A stretch of DNA of 64,000 nt from JAMXLO01 sp963719805 (GTDB taxonomy: Bacteria; Pseudomonadota; Alphaproteobacteria; Acetobacterales; Acetobacteraceae). Positions 55,178-64,000 of the stretch are shown here, one piece after another (the stretch's first letter is position 1; each line of letters opens with the position of its first letter). The position numbers and the translations under genes were made by a program. Location: contig CAVRDF010000008.1 in assembly GCA_963719805.1 (NCBI GenBank), positions 682,001 through 746,000 of the forward strand, given 5' to 3'. Below the pieces are notes generated by a model that was given only the letters and a program-made list of their open reading frames with translations, was not told where the DNA came from and did not search any database.

Positions 55178-56298
55178 TCCCGTTCATCGACCTCAAGGCG
55201 CAGCAGGCACGCATTGCACCGGAACTGCGGCGGCGGCTCGATGCCGTGCTGGCGCACTGCCAGTTCATCCTCGGCCCCGAAGTCGCCGAACTGGAAACCG
55301 CGCTCGCCGCATTCTGTGGCGCGAAACATTGCGTCTCGGTCAGTTCCGGAACCGACGCTATCCAGATCGCTTTCATGGCGGAAGGCATTGGCCATGGCGA
55401 TGCGGTGTTCCTGCCTGCCTTCACCTACACCGCGACAGCGGAGGTGCCACTGGTGCTTGGCGCCACGCCGGTGTTTGTCGATGTCGATCCGCGCACCTTC
55501 CAGATGGATCCCGCGCACCTCGAGCGTCGCGTTGCCGAAGTGCGCCGCGCCGGCAAGTTGCGCCCGCGCGCTGTCATCGGCGTCGATCTGTTCGGCCAGC
55601 CGGCCGACTGGCCGGCGCTGCGTGCGATCGCGCAGCGCGAGGACCTGTTCACGCTCGACGATCTGGCACAGAGCTTCGGCTGCACACATCACGGTCACAC
55701 GCTCGGTGCGGCAGCCGACGCCACCGCAACCAGCTTCTTCCCGTCCAAGCCGTTCGGCGCCTACGGCGACGCCGGTGCGCTGTTCACGGAAAGCGACCGG
55801 CGCGCGGAGTTGTATCGCAGCCTGCGCACGCACGGTGAGGGCACGACGCGCTACGAAGTGCTGCACACCGGCATGAACGGGCGGCTCGATTCTATCCAGG
55901 CCGCCGTGTTGCTTGCCAAGCTGACCGTGTTCCCCGAGGAACTTGCGATCCGTGAACGCATCGCGCGCTACTATGATTCGCGTCTTGGCAACGCCGTGAC
56001 CACGCCGGCGCGCGTGCCGGACAGCACCAGTGCATGGGCGATCTACAGCATCCTGCTGCGCGACGGCCGCACACGCGACCGCGTGCAGTCGTCGCTGCGC
56101 GCCGACGGTGTGCCGACGGCGATCTACTATCCACGTCCGCTGCACATGCAACCCGCCTATCGCGAGCACCATGACGGCGCGAGCCTGCCGATATCCGAGG
56201 ATCTTGCGCAACGCATCCTTGCGCTGCCGATCCATCCCGACCTGAGCGAGGCCGATATGGCGCATGTGTGCGACCGGGTGCTCGCCGCCGTCGCCTGA
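55174..56298 (+). CDS. DegT/DnrJ/EryC1/StrS-family sugar aminotransferase
   Basis: A 374-residue PLP enzyme: MIPFIDLKAQQARI start, FCGAKHCVSVSSGTDAIQIAF near 50, FLPAFTYTATAEVPLVLGATPVFVDVDPRTFQMDP near 80. The PLP-Lys segment is TSFFPSKPFGAYGDAGALF near 190, and NGRLDSIQAAVLLAKL near 233. It aminates a keto-sugar nucleotide, most simply the 4-keto product of the upstream CapD-like enzyme. The ATGA overlap with that gene supports a two-step pathway to an amino sugar. Confidence 0.94.
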   Translation: MIPFIDLKAQQARIAPELRRRLDAVLAHCQFILGPEVAELETALAAFCGAKHCVSVSSGTDAIQIAFMAEGIGHGDAVFLPAFTYTATAEVPLVLGATPVFVDVDPRTFQMDPAHLERRVAEVRRAGKLRPRAVIGVDLFGQPADWPALRAIAQREDLFTLDDLAQSFGCTHHGHTLGAAADATATSFFPSKPFGAYGDAGALFTESDRRAELYRSLRTHGEGTTRYEVLHTGMNGRLDSIQAAVLLAKLTVFPEELAIRERIARYYDSRLGNAVTTPARVPDSTSAWAIYSILLRDGRTRDRVQSSLRADGVPTAIYYPRPLHMQPAYREHHDGASLPISEDLAQRILALPIHPDLSEADMAHVCDRVLAAVA

Positions 56299-56299
56299 T

Positions 56300-56665
56300 A
56301 TGGCATCGGTCCGCTATCTGGTGCACGACGTCGACGCTGCAATCGCCTTCTACGCGCGCCTTGGCTTCGCACTGCGCCAGCAGTTCGGTCCTGCCATGGC
56401 GATCATGGCACGTGACGATTTGACGTTGTGGCTCGCCGGCCCGTTGGCATCCGCGGCGAAACCGATGCCCGATGGACGCGTCCCGCAACCCGGAGGGTGG
56501 AACCGCTTCGTGCTTCAGGTCGCCGATCTTGGGACGTTGGTGGCAACGCTGCGCGCGCAGGGCGTCAACTTTCGCAACGACATCGTCGCTGGTCCCGGCG
56601 GCCAACAGACCCTGTGCGAAGACCCGTCCGGCAACGTCGTGGAACTGTTCCAGCCGAGTGCCTGA
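56300..56665 (+). CDS. VOC-family (glyoxalase/bleomycin-resistance fold) protein
   Basis: A 121-residue paired beta-alpha-beta protein: RYLVHDVDAAIAFYARLGFALRQQ at the start, DLTLWLAGP in the middle, WNRFVLQVADLGTLVATLRAQGVNFRND near 65, and EDPSGNVVELFQPS at the end with the usual metal-ligand Glu. It could be a dioxygenase, epimerase or resistance protein; no substrate can be inferred. It begins one base after the aminotransferase stop, so cotranscription is likely. Confidence 0.88.
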   Translation: MASVRYLVHDVDAAIAFYARLGFALRQQFGPAMAIMARDDLTLWLAGPLASAAKPMPDGRVPQPGGWNRFVLQVADLGTLVATLRAQGVNFRNDIVAGPGGQQTLCEDPSGNVVELFQPSA

Positions 56666-56683
56666 CAATGCCGCCGCGGAGCT

Positions 56684-57919
56684 TCAGCTCAGCGCCCCGA
56701 TCAGAGCCAAACCTTCCGCGACCGACACGAACTCGCCGCCACCTTCCAGTTTCTCCGCCCCGAACCGCTGCTCGAACAGCCGCCGCACTGCCGGGACGAA
56801 CGCCGTCCCACCGGTCAGGAACACCCGGTCGATCGCGCCCGGCAAAATGCCGGCTTCCGACAGCACCTGATCTACGGTGGCGGCCAGCCGGGCGAGGTCC
56901 GCTTCGATCCAGGTTTCGAATTCGTCCCGGGTCACTTCGCGCTCGACCGCAAACTTCTTGTGGCTGAATCGCAGCACCGTCGTCTCTGTCCGCGACAGTT
57001 CCGCCTTGGCTGTGGACACTGCCTGGTACAGCGCATAGCCAAGCCCGTCCTCGATCAGCGTGATCAGATGATGCAGCCGTTCGGGATGCTGCGACGTGCG
57101 CGCCACCTCGGCGATTGCGCGCAACGTGCGCGGCGTGCGCATCAGCGACAGAAGATGCCAACGCGCGAAACCGGAATAATATTCCGGCGGCACCGGCAAC
57201 GGCTTGCCCATCACGCGGTAGCTGTCGCCCTTGCCCAGCAGCGGCGCGATCGCCCGATCGATGATGCGATAGTCGAACACATCGCCGGCAATACCGATGC
57301 CGGAATGGCCCAGTGGCGTACTCCCCGAGCGCGGATCGAACCGCAGAAGGGAGAAATCGCTGGTGCCGCCGCCGAAGTCGCCTATCAGCACTGTGGCCGG
57401 CTCGGTCAGTGTGCGGGCGAAACGCGCACCCGCCGCCTCGGGTTCAAGCGCCAGCGCCACGTCCCGCAGTCCTGCTTCGGCATAGGCGCCGCGCAGCCGC
57501 TCCGCACCCAGCGCATCGTCGACGAATTCGCCGGCGAATTTCACCGGCCGCCCCACCACCACGCGTTCGGCATCCGGCAATTCCGCCAGCAGGGCGCGCA
57601 GGAAAACGCCCACCAGCCTTTCCAGGGTGAACGGATGGCCGAAGATTCGCGTCTCGGTGAAGCTGCGCTGCGCCAGGTAGGTCTTCATCGACATGATCAG
57701 CCGACTGTCCAGCGGATCCTCGAGATAGGCATCGATGGCCTCGGGGCCGGCCGCATGACGCAGCAAAGTCCGTGCGGGTCCCGGCTCCGTCCAGAAGCAC
57801 AGGACCGAGCGGAACACGTCCAGCAAGGCGTGCTGCCGCGTTGTCACGCTGCCGTCATTGTGCAGCAGCGCGACCACGCTGTTGGTGGTGCCGAAGTCAA
57901 TGCCGATTGCGCGAAACAT
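56684..57919 (-). CDS. Hsp70-family protein (YegD-like)
   Basis: A 411-residue actin-fold ATPase: IGIDFGTTNSVVALLHNDG (phosphate 1), LIGDFGGGTSDFSLL near residue 180 (phosphate 2), and VFLTGGTAFVPAVRRLFEQRFG near 378 (adenosine motif). The DnaK substrate-binding domain is absent, as in YegD-type chaperone-like proteins. The natural substrate is unknown. Convergent with the VOC gene. Confidence 0.92.
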   Translation of the reverse strand: MFRAIGIDFGTTNSVVALLHNDGSVTTRQHALLDVFRSVLCFWTEPGPARTLLRHAAGPEAIDAYLEDPLDSRLIMSMKTYLAQRSFTETRIFGHPFTLERLVGVFLRALLAELPDAERVVVGRPVKFAGEFVDDALGAERLRGAYAEAGLRDVALALEPEAAGARFARTLTEPATVLIGDFGGGTSDFSLLRFDPRSGSTPLGHSGIGIAGDVFDYRIIDRAIAPLLGKGDSYRVMGKPLPVPPEYYSGFARWHLLSLMRTPRTLRAIAEVARTSQHPERLHHLITLIEDGLGYALYQAVSTAKAELSRTETTVLRFSHKKFAVEREVTRDEFETWIEADLARLAATVDQVLSEAGILPGAIDRVFLTGGTAFVPAVRRLFEQRFGAEKLEGGGEFVSVAEGLALIGALS

Positions 57920-58059
57920 GGGGGCGCGGGTTCAAGCGGAAATGGCGGCAAAAGGCAAGAGGCAGTGCCCGCGCGCCAGTATTGCGATCGACCGATGCGT
58001 TTGCCGCTGACGCGGATGGCCTGGCGTGTGGCGCTCGAGCGCGACCTGACGCGCGCCGT

Positions 58060-59013
58060 CTATCCGCGCGCCACCCGGCTGTCGGCCACCACGCACAACA
58101 TTTCGAACAGCAAATTCGCCGCGTTCAGCGCGGTCTGGCCTGTGGGATCATACATCGGCGCCACCTCGCAGATGTCGGCGCCGACCAGATGCCGGCCGCG
58201 CAGGCTTTGCAGGATCACCTGAGCATCGCGCACAGAGAAGCCACCAACCTCCGGCACGCCGGTGCCCATCGCGTGCAATGCGTCGAGCCCATCGATGTCG
58301 AAGCTGATGTAGGTCGGTCCGTTGCCGATGACGCGGCCGATCTCCTCGATGACGCGCGCGCGGCCGAGGCTTTCGAACTCATCCATGGTGATGACGCGCA
58401 TGCCGGCCTGCCGGCTCCAGCTTGCATCGTCCGCGCTGAACTGGCTGCCACGCAGCCCGACCTGCACCGAGCGTTTGGGATCGAGCAGGCCCTCCTCGAC
58501 GGCACGTCGGAAGGTGGTGGCATGGTTGATGCGCGTGCCCATCAGCGTATCCAGCGTGTCGGGATGCGCATCGAACTGCACCATGCCAACCGGCTTGCCC
58601 TTCGCTATGGCGCGCATGATCGGCAATGGAATCGTGTGATCGCCGCCGACGCTGATCGGCGTGGTGCCTTGCGCGTGCAGCTTGGCGAAGAATGCCTCGA
58701 TGGCATCGAGACTGGCGTTCATATCCAGCGCGTTGATGGCCACGTCGCCGACATCGGCGACCTCGCACAGATCGAATGGCGCGATATGACTGGTTGGATG
58801 CACCAGGCGGATGGTGCGGGAGAATTCGCGCACCGCGGCCGGCCCGCCGCGCGCACCGGCGCGGTAGTTGGTGCCAAGGTCAAATGGCACGCCCACCAGC
58901 GCGATGTCGATGTCGGCTTCGAGTGCGACACGCGGCGCGCGTAGGAACGTCGCCACATCGCCGAAGCGTGGTGAGACGGCTGGATCAGCAGGCCGTAGCC
59001 GACGCTGTGTCAT
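58060..59013 (-). CDS. Agmatinase/ureohydrolase family protein
   Basis: A 317-residue ureohydrolase. Mn ligands lie in ISVGGDHTIPLPI (His), VQFDAHPDTLD (three positions) and YISFDIDGLDAL (two Asp). GVPFDLGTNYRAGARGGPAAVRE near residue 40 is also typical. It removes urea from agmatine or a related guanidino compound. The substrate-binding loop is not diagnostic, so guanidinobutyrase or a similar activity is possible. ATGA overlap with ribF upstream. Confidence 0.88.
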   Translation of the reverse strand: MTQRRLRPADPAVSPRFGDVATFLRAPRVALEADIDIALVGVPFDLGTNYRAGARGGPAAVREFSRTIRLVHPTSHIAPFDLCEVADVGDVAINALDMNASLDAIEAFFAKLHAQGTTPISVGGDHTIPLPIMRAIAKGKPVGMVQFDAHPDTLDTLMGTRINHATTFRRAVEEGLLDPKRSVQVGLRGSQFSADDASWSRQAGMRVITMDEFESLGRARVIEEIGRVIGNGPTYISFDIDGLDALHAMGTGVPEVGGFSVRDAQVILQSLRGRHLVGADICEVAPMYDPTGQTALNAANLLFEMLCVVADSRVARG

Positions 59014-59951
59014 GTATCCCTCCCGTTGATTCTTGTCAGCAAAGTGCGTGCTTCCTTGGCGTCCGCGGCGATTTGCGTCTTGAGTGCGTCCAGGCCCGGG
59101 AACCTGCGTTCCTCGCGAATATACACGTGTAGTGCCACCGTAAGCTCGGCATCGTACAGGTCGCCCGCAAAGTCGAAGATATTAACTTCCAGGCGGCTCT
59201 CCAGTCCTTCGTTCACTGTCGGGCGGCGACCGAGATTGGCGACACCGTCACGCCAGCTTCCGTCGGGCACTCGTACCTTCACCGCGTAGACGCCGCGTGC
59301 CGGTTCGAGATGACGGCCGAGCGCGATGTTGGCGGTAGGGAAACCAATGGTGCGGCCACGCGCATCGCCGTGCGCGACCACGCCGCGGATCGCCCACGGA
59401 CGTCCGAGGTCAGCCGTGGCACGTTCCGGATAGCCGTCCTGCAACACGCGGCGGATGCGCGTTGCCGATATCGGGCCGGCGGCGTCCGCCAACAGCGGCA
59501 CCAGCGTCAGGCCCATGCCCAGCGCCTCGGCCTGCTTGCCAAGAAAATCAGTGCCGCCGCCGCGCCGCCGGCCGAACGCAAAATCCGGCCCGCAGACCAG
59601 ATGACGCGCCCCGAGACCCTGATGCAGCACCTCACTGACGAACGCCTCCGCCGGCATCAGACTGAACGTGTGGTCGAACTGCAGCTCGTAGAGCAGGGTC
59701 ACACCGAGCGCCGCCAATGCGTCGGCGCGTTCCGCCGATAACGTCAGGCGGAACGGCGGATCGTCCGGACGGAAGTGCTCGCGTGGATGCGGCTCGAAGG
59801 TCAGCACACCGAGCGGCACCTTGGGCCGTGCGGCGTGCGCCGCCTTGATCACCTCGGCATGACCGCGATGGACACCGTCGAAATTGCCCAGCGCCACGGT
59901 GGCGCCGCGGGCATCAGCAGGCAGTTCTCGCCAGTCGTGGAAGATGCGCAT
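59010..59951 (-). CDS. ribF: Bifunctional riboflavin kinase / FAD synthetase
   Basis: A 313-residue enzyme. The N-terminal FMN adenylyltransferase part shows TVALGNFDGVHRGHAEVI near residue 18, LTFEPHPREHFRPD and VCGPDFAFGRRRGGGTDFL. The C-terminal kinase part begins near 185 with GVVAHGDARGRTIGFPTANIAL and ends EERRFPGLDALKTQIAADAKEAR. It turns riboflavin to FMN and then FAD. Its ATG shares a base with the MaoC stop (TGATG). Confidence 0.95.
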   Translation of the reverse strand: MRIFHDWRELPADARGATVALGNFDGVHRGHAEVIKAAHAARPKVPLGVLTFEPHPREHFRPDDPPFRLTLSAERADALAALGVTLLYELQFDHTFSLMPAEAFVSEVLHQGLGARHLVCGPDFAFGRRRGGGTDFLGKQAEALGMGLTLVPLLADAAGPISATRIRRVLQDGYPERATADLGRPWAIRGVVAHGDARGRTIGFPTANIALGRHLEPARGVYAVKVRVPDGSWRDGVANLGRRPTVNEGLESRLEVNIFDFAGDLYDAELTVALHVYIREERRFPGLDALKTQIAADAKEARTLLTRINGRDT

Positions 59952-60373
59952 CAGCCGCGCGACGGAACCTGGACGTAGGCCTCGCCCTCGATGACGACGG
60001 TATCGCCAACCGAGCAGACGGTGCTGAGTGTCGCCCGCTTCTTCTCGGGATTGAGCGCGGTGACGGTGACGGTTGCTTTCACTGTGTCGCCAATCCGGAC
60101 CGGTGCGGCGAAGCGCAGCGACTGGCGCATATAAAGCGAGCCAGGGCCCGGCAGACGCGTGCCGAGGACCGCACTGATCAGTCCCGCGGAGAGCATGCCG
60201 TGGGCAATCCGCTCACCGAAGATCGACTGCTTCGCCGCTTCAGCGTCGATGTGGATCGGATTGGTGTCGGTCGAGACCGCCGCATACAGCAGGATATCCG
60301 CCTCTGTGATGGTCTTGCCCAGATCAGCACTCTGGCCGATCTGCAGGTCCTCGAAGAAATAGCCGGCTGGCAT
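59951..60373 (-). CDS. MaoC-family dehydratase
   Basis: A 140-residue hotdog protein: YFFEDLQIGQSADLGKTITEADILLYAAVSTDTNPIHIDAEAAKQSIFGERIAHGMLSAGLISAVLG contains the hydratase-2 motif with Asp and His (TNPIHID) and the AHGML segment. It hydrates trans-2-enoyl-CoA to (R)-3-hydroxyacyl-CoA, or acts on a related substrate. ATG 60373 is the natural start; the open frame continues upstream without family similarity. First gene of the MaoC-ribF-agmatinase unit. Confidence 0.9.
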   Translation of the reverse strand: MPAGYFFEDLQIGQSADLGKTITEADILLYAAVSTDTNPIHIDAEAAKQSIFGERIAHGMLSAGLISAVLGTRLPGPGSLYMRQSLRFAAPVRIGDTVKATVTVTALNPEKKRATLSTVCSVGDTVVIEGEAYVQVPSRG

Positions 60374-60456
60374 TGCTGAAATCCTAGTCTGTGTCGGCAC
60401 GTTCTGCGGGAAGGCCGCGGGTAAATCAACCGCACGGCGGATGGTTCTGGTATCGA

Positions 60457-61902
60457 TCAGATGAATGCAGCGGCGTCGAAGCCGTCGGGCAGCACGCCCG
60501 TCGGCTTGATCAGGTCGTATGGCGCGCGTGCCAGGAAACTGCCGGTGCCGGGCTCGGCCTGCACCTTGCCGTCGCGCATGGCGACACGGCCGCCTTTTAC
60601 CGTGGCGACAGGCCAGCCGGTGACCTCCATGCCCTCGTACGGTGTATAGTCGATCGTATGCTGCATCAGGTCGTTCGTGATGGTGACGCGCTTGTGCGGA
60701 TCCCACAACACGATATCGGCATCCGAGCCAGGCGCAATGGTGCCCTTGCGCGGATACAGCCCGAACAGCTTTGCCGGATTGGTGGCGATCAGCCGCACAT
60801 AGGTATTGATATCGATGCGCCCCTTGGACACACCTTCGTTGAACACCAGTGGCAGGCGCGCGGCGAGACCGGGTACGCCATTGGGAATATCGGGGAACGG
60901 CGCGTTGTTGCCGTGGATGCGCTTGCCGCCTTCACCTTCGTAGCTGGAACCGCTGTGGTCCGAGGAGACGATGTCGATCGTGTTGCGGCGGACATCGTTC
61001 CACAGCGCCGCGCTGGTGGCGGCGTCGCGCGGGCTGGGGCTGCACATGAACTTGGCACCTTCGAAGCCCGGCCGGTCCATATCGGCGGCGCCGAGTACGA
61101 AGTATTGCGGGCAGGTCTCGGCCCAGACCTTCACTCCGCGCGCCTGGGCGCGGGCGATTTCCTCGGCCACTTCCGAGCACGATACGTGGAACACCTGGAT
61201 CGGCTGATCGACCATCTCGGCAAGTGCGATGGCGCGATAGGTCGCTTCGCGCTCCACCACCTTGGGACGCGACCACGCATGGTATTTCGGCGCGCCGCGG
61301 CCATCAGCCATTAGTGCCGCGGTGCGCCAGCGGATCGCCTCGTAGTTCTCGCAGTGAACCGTGACCAGCGCGCCGTTGCGGCGGGCTGCGGCGAGCACGC
61401 GAATATACTGCGCGTCGTCCAGATGCGATGGTTCGTAGGTGAGAAACACTTTCAGGCTGCGCACGCCTGATGCGACGACGGCGGGGATTTCGTCGCGCAC
61501 CACGGCGTCGGATGGATCAGTGATGATCTGGTGGAAGCTGTAGTCCACCATCGCCTGCTTCGCGCGGCGATGGTACTCGGCGAGCGTGTCGAGGATGCCG
61601 TGGCCTTTGAACTGTGCGGCGAAGGTGATCACGGTTGTGGTGCCCCCGGCGAGACAGGCTGTGCTGCCGGTGACGAAGCTTTCCTGATCGGTGCCGCCGT
61701 TGGCACGAAGCTGTTCGATATGGCAATGCGTATCGACGCCACCCGGCATGACGTAGAGCCCACCGGCATCCAGCGTGTCGCTGCCCTGCAGGTTCTCGCC
61801 TATGGCGGCTATTCGGCCGCCACGGACAGCAACGTCGGCGCGGTATGTATCCGCTGCAGTCACCACGGTGCCGCCGCGGATTACCAGGTCATAGTCGGGC
61901 AT
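60457..61902 (-). CDS. hydA: Dihydropyrimidinase / D-hydantoinase
   Basis: A 481-residue amidohydrolase: GGVDTHCHIEQ near residue 56 (first two metal His), VRSLKVFLTYEPS near 143 (carbamylated Lys), VTVHCENYEAIRW near 178 and VFHVSCSEVAEEIARA near 232 (metal His). SSDHSGSSY near 310 holds the catalytic Asp. The end, KGGRVAMRDGKVQAEPGTGSFLAR, is typical of hydantoinases. It opens dihydropyrimidine or hydantoin rings. The downstream MaoC gene lies 83 bases away. Confidence 0.93.
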   Translation of the reverse strand: MPDYDLVIRGGTVVTAADTYRADVAVRGGRIAAIGENLQGSDTLDAGGLYVMPGGVDTHCHIEQLRANGGTDQESFVTGSTACLAGGTTTVITFAAQFKGHGILDTLAEYHRRAKQAMVDYSFHQIITDPSDAVVRDEIPAVVASGVRSLKVFLTYEPSHLDDAQYIRVLAAARRNGALVTVHCENYEAIRWRTAALMADGRGAPKYHAWSRPKVVEREATYRAIALAEMVDQPIQVFHVSCSEVAEEIARAQARGVKVWAETCPQYFVLGAADMDRPGFEGAKFMCSPSPRDAATSAALWNDVRRNTIDIVSSDHSGSSYEGEGGKRIHGNNAPFPDIPNGVPGLAARLPLVFNEGVSKGRIDINTYVRLIATNPAKLFGLYPRKGTIAPGSDADIVLWDPHKRVTITNDLMQHTIDYTPYEGMEVTGWPVATVKGGRVAMRDGKVQAEPGTGSFLARAPYDLIKPTGVLPDGFDAAAFI

Positions 61903-62063
61903 CAGGTGTCTCCGGTTAGGTGCAAGGCACAGGAGATGAGTTTACGAAGATCAAGGCAAGATATACGCAAAGCATGCCGATATTTAAGGCATGTCTGAGC
62001 GCGTCTGCGCCCATCGGCGAAAGGCCAGGCTCTGCCATGACGAAAGGCTCGACCGGTGAGCAT

Positions 62064-63599
62064 TCAGACGCGGGAACTCGGCCGATAGAAGGGTTCGTGT
62101 TGGGTAGGATTGAAATAGTTGGCGTAGAACGCCTTCACGTGTGGCAATAGCGCTTTCGACAGCTTGCGCCGTTCCACCTCGTCGTCCGCCAAAGCTCGCT
62201 GCAGGTCCTCGTGCAACGCGAGCAATGCGCCATCGCGATCTACCTTGGTAAAACGTCCATCGTCGTAGATCACTTCGCCGTCGCAGATCACCGTGCGGGC
62301 ACGCCTGGCCCGTTGCATCACCGCATCCAGCAACGGCGTTTCGTCATCCAGATACGGCCAGCTCATCTCTCGCCAATCTAGCAACACCATGTCGGCGGCG
62401 CGCCCGACTTCCAGCGTGCCCAGCCGCTCGCCAAACGCCGTGGTCTTCGCCCCGCCGCTCGTCGCCATGCGGAACACCTGTGCCGGCGTCGGCACGACAT
62501 TGTCCTCCATGCCCGGCACGCGATGCGCACGCAGCACCAGCCGCATCTCCTGCAACATGTCGCGGTCATCATTGATGCCGGCTTCGTCGAGGCCGATGGC
62601 GGTGGTGATGCCTTTCGCCTCGAACGCATTCAGCGCGGCAACACCGGAACGCAGCCGGAAGTTGGACGAGCAATTGTGGCAGATGCAGGTACCGGTCGCG
62701 GCGACGCGTTCGATGTCGGCCTCGTTCAGCCACACGCCGTGGCCGAGCGTCATGTGCGGGCCCAGCAGGCCGAAGCGGTCGATGTACTCCAGCGCGGTGC
62801 CACCGCCACGGCGGCGGGCATATTCCTTCTGATACGCCGTTTCGACCAGATGCATGTGCATCGGTGCCTCGTATTTGCGCGAGATCTCGGCAAAGCGGGT
62901 CAGCGCAGTGTCGGAGCACCAGTGCAGGTTGGCCGGCGACAGCTGGACCTTGACCCGGCTCTTGGTGTGATGCCGGCCGTGCAGATCCTCGAACACCGCG
63001 AAAAAGTCATCCAGCGACAACTGGAAGCGATCGTACCAGCGCTGCACCGGACCGCGCAGTTCCGCCGGCAAGCTGGCGACGAACTCCGTGTCCGCCTGAT
63101 AGACAAGCCGGTTCTGATCACGCACAGAAAACGAATAGGACACGCGCATGCCGACATCCTGGTAGGCGCGGATGATCTCCTCGCAGCGCGTTTCGACTTC
63201 TGGCAGCTTGCCGGGCGCCCAGCCGTGCAGGTGCTGCACCGTGGTGATGCCGGAGGCGATCATCTCGAACGCGGAATACAGCGTGTCGAGATACGGATTG
63301 ACGTTGCGCATCACCATGCGGGTGACGAACCAAAGCTCCAGTGGCATGTCGGGTGAGCCGAGCTGAACCGGCGTGAGGCCAACATGGTGGTGGCCGTTGA
63401 TGAAGCCGGGCAGCAAGATGTCGTTGCCACCGCCGATGACCGGAACGTCCGAGTGCTGGCGGCGCAGGTCAGCGAAGGTGCCGATGGCGGCGATGACGCC
63501 GTCCTGCTGTAGCACGGCGCCATCGGCGATCTCTTCCCAGCGGTGGCGATCGAGCGCCTTGGTGATCATCGCGCGGCTGCGGATCAGTGATGCGGCCAT
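62064..63599 (-). CDS. Amidohydrolase of the cytosine-deaminase/chlorohydrolase type
   Basis: A 511-residue TIM-barrel hydrolase. LLPGFINGHHHVGLTPVQLG near residue 60 gives the paired metal His. MHMHLVETAYQKEYARR near 245, LGHGVWLNEADIE near 280 and AIGLDEAGINDDRDML near 325 (catalytic Asp) complete the site. It probably deaminates or dechlorinates a nitrogen heterocycle. Divergent from the oxidoreductase at the end of the window with 42 bases between starts; with dihydropyrimidinase nearby, a heterocycle-degradation role is inferred. Confidence 0.88.
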   Translation of the reverse strand: MAASLIRSRAMITKALDRHRWEEIADGAVLQQDGVIAAIGTFADLRRQHSDVPVIGGGNDILLPGFINGHHHVGLTPVQLGSPDMPLELWFVTRMVMRNVNPYLDTLYSAFEMIASGITTVQHLHGWAPGKLPEVETRCEEIIRAYQDVGMRVSYSFSVRDQNRLVYQADTEFVASLPAELRGPVQRWYDRFQLSLDDFFAVFEDLHGRHHTKSRVKVQLSPANLHWCSDTALTRFAEISRKYEAPMHMHLVETAYQKEYARRRGGGTALEYIDRFGLLGPHMTLGHGVWLNEADIERVAATGTCICHNCSSNFRLRSGVAALNAFEAKGITTAIGLDEAGINDDRDMLQEMRLVLRAHRVPGMEDNVVPTPAQVFRMATSGGAKTTAFGERLGTLEVGRAADMVLLDWREMSWPYLDDETPLLDAVMQRARRARTVICDGEVIYDDGRFTKVDRDGALLALHEDLQRALADDEVERRKLSKALLPHVKAFYANYFNPTQHEPFYRPSSRV

Positions 63600-63641
63600 G
63601 TGTCTCGCCCCCGTCGGTGTTCTTCGGCATGCTGGCCCGTC

Positions 63642-64000
63642 ATGCGCCTCACTCACAAGACGATTCGCCCCGCCGGCCGGGCGGTGACGATAGAATTCGA
63701 CGGCCAACGCATCGCCGCGCTGGAGGGCGAGACGATCGCCGCGGCATTGTCGGCGGCCAACATCGTGGCACTCAGACGCACGCTGACCGGCGCGCCGCGC
63801 GGGCTGCATTGCGGCATGGGAGCGTGCTTCGACTGTGTCGTGACAGTGGATGGCCGAATCGGCCAGCGCGCCTGCATGACCAAGGTGGCCGACGGCATGA
63901 AGGTGACCGGCGAGGCGAAGCTGCCGCTGGCACCGTTGGCGCCCCCGCCCGAGACTGAGCAGTCGGAGGAGCGGGCCTGCGACGTGCTGGTGGTGGGCGG
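63642..64000 (+). CDS. 2Fe-2S/FAD-dependent oxidoreductase, N-terminal part (runs off the window)
   Basis: ATG 63642 opens a frame that reaches the last base with no stop. Residues 1-90 are a 2Fe-2S domain with Cys57, 62, 65 and 78 (CGMGACFDC, then RAC; spacing C-x4-C-x2-C-x12-C). A Pro-rich linker follows, then CDVLVVGG begins a Rossmann FAD-binding fold. The order ferredoxin-like then FAD domain resembles HcnA plus HcnB or the alpha subunits of sarcosine, octopine and opine oxidases, here fused. Substrate unknown because most of the gene is missing. Confidence 0.85.
   Translation, partial: MRLTHKTIRPAGRAVTIEFDGQRIAALEGETIAAALSAANIVALRRTLTGAPRGLHCGMGACFDCVVTVDGRIGQRACMTKVADGMKVTGEAKLPLAPLAPPPETEQSEERACDVLVVG

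Noticed and set aside
60391..61314. Plus-strand open frame of about 300 codons over the dihydropyrimidinase
   Set aside because: It is antisense to a strongly supported gene and has no family similarity.

Overview
The window is GC-rich, densely coded DNA of an alphaproteobacterium. I infer Rhodospirillales, probably close to Acetobacteraceae. The grounds are an EipB/DUF1849 protein, DUF1194 and DUF4743 proteins, a CysD plus fused CysN-CysC sulfate activation pair, HemP under a Fur-type operator, a GAAC-N7-GAAC SOS box of the alphaproteobacterial kind, and many acyl-CoA and CoA-transferase genes. I see no rRNA, tRNA, CRISPR array, insertion sequence or prophage, so this reads as ordinary chromosome.

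Layout. 0-5.3 kb: end of a DUF4010 membrane protein, then a leftward run of a uracil-DNA-glycosylase-like protein, a PaaI-type thioesterase, a homocysteine S-methyltransferase and cysNC-cysD. 5.5-8.3 kb: a DUF1194 protein and a hybrid histidine kinase. 8.3-12.5 kb: a leftward iron-responsive cluster (hemP, OprB-type porin, secreted beta-propeller protein, Dyp-peroxidase EfeB) with two 6-6-1-6 Fur-box-like operators. 12.5-21 kb: housekeeping genes (rnd, aspS, EipB-like, NUDIX, Atm1-type ABC exporter, SDR, AmiC-type amidase). 21-28.5 kb: scattered metabolic enzymes and a decayed M20 peptidase. 28.5-38.3 kb: a catabolic island with two paralogous CoA-transferase pairs, an acyl-CoA dehydrogenase, an ATC-hydrolase-like protein, an alpha/beta-hydrolase, a PaaK-like ligase and an enoyl-CoA hydratase. 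39-44.7 kb: DhaK/DhaL, DinB, an NDP-forming acyl-CoA synthetase and a lytic transglycosylase with a SPOR domain. 45-56.7 kb: surface polysaccharide functions (Wzm/Wzt-type exporter, WecA-like transferase, CapD/WbpM-like dehydratase, DegT aminotransferase) mixed with a class III CoA-transferase, an M17 aminopeptidase, MarR and a sugar-binding protein. 56.7-64 kb: Hsp70-like, agmatinase family, ribF, MaoC, dihydropyrimidinase, amidohydrolase, and the start of a 2Fe-2S/FAD oxidoreductase that runs off the end.

The most notable observations are these. (1) Four otherwise intact genes have an apparent +1 frame disruption, and each lies at a GTAC tetranucleotide with one extra flanking G or C (8274, 32553, 48790, 53454). 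A fifth, two-base shift in a decayed gene lies at a GGTACC. This looks systematic rather than random decay. (2) The hemP-porin-propeller-efeB cluster resembles an Efe-type iron system without EfeU or EfeO. (3) A Wzt-type ABC ATPase is fused in frame to an antibiotic-biosynthesis-monooxygenase domain that still has its own ribosome binding site. (4) An SOS box has no recognisable SOS gene beside it. (5) A perfect hairpin contains the ribosome binding site of the WecA-like gene.
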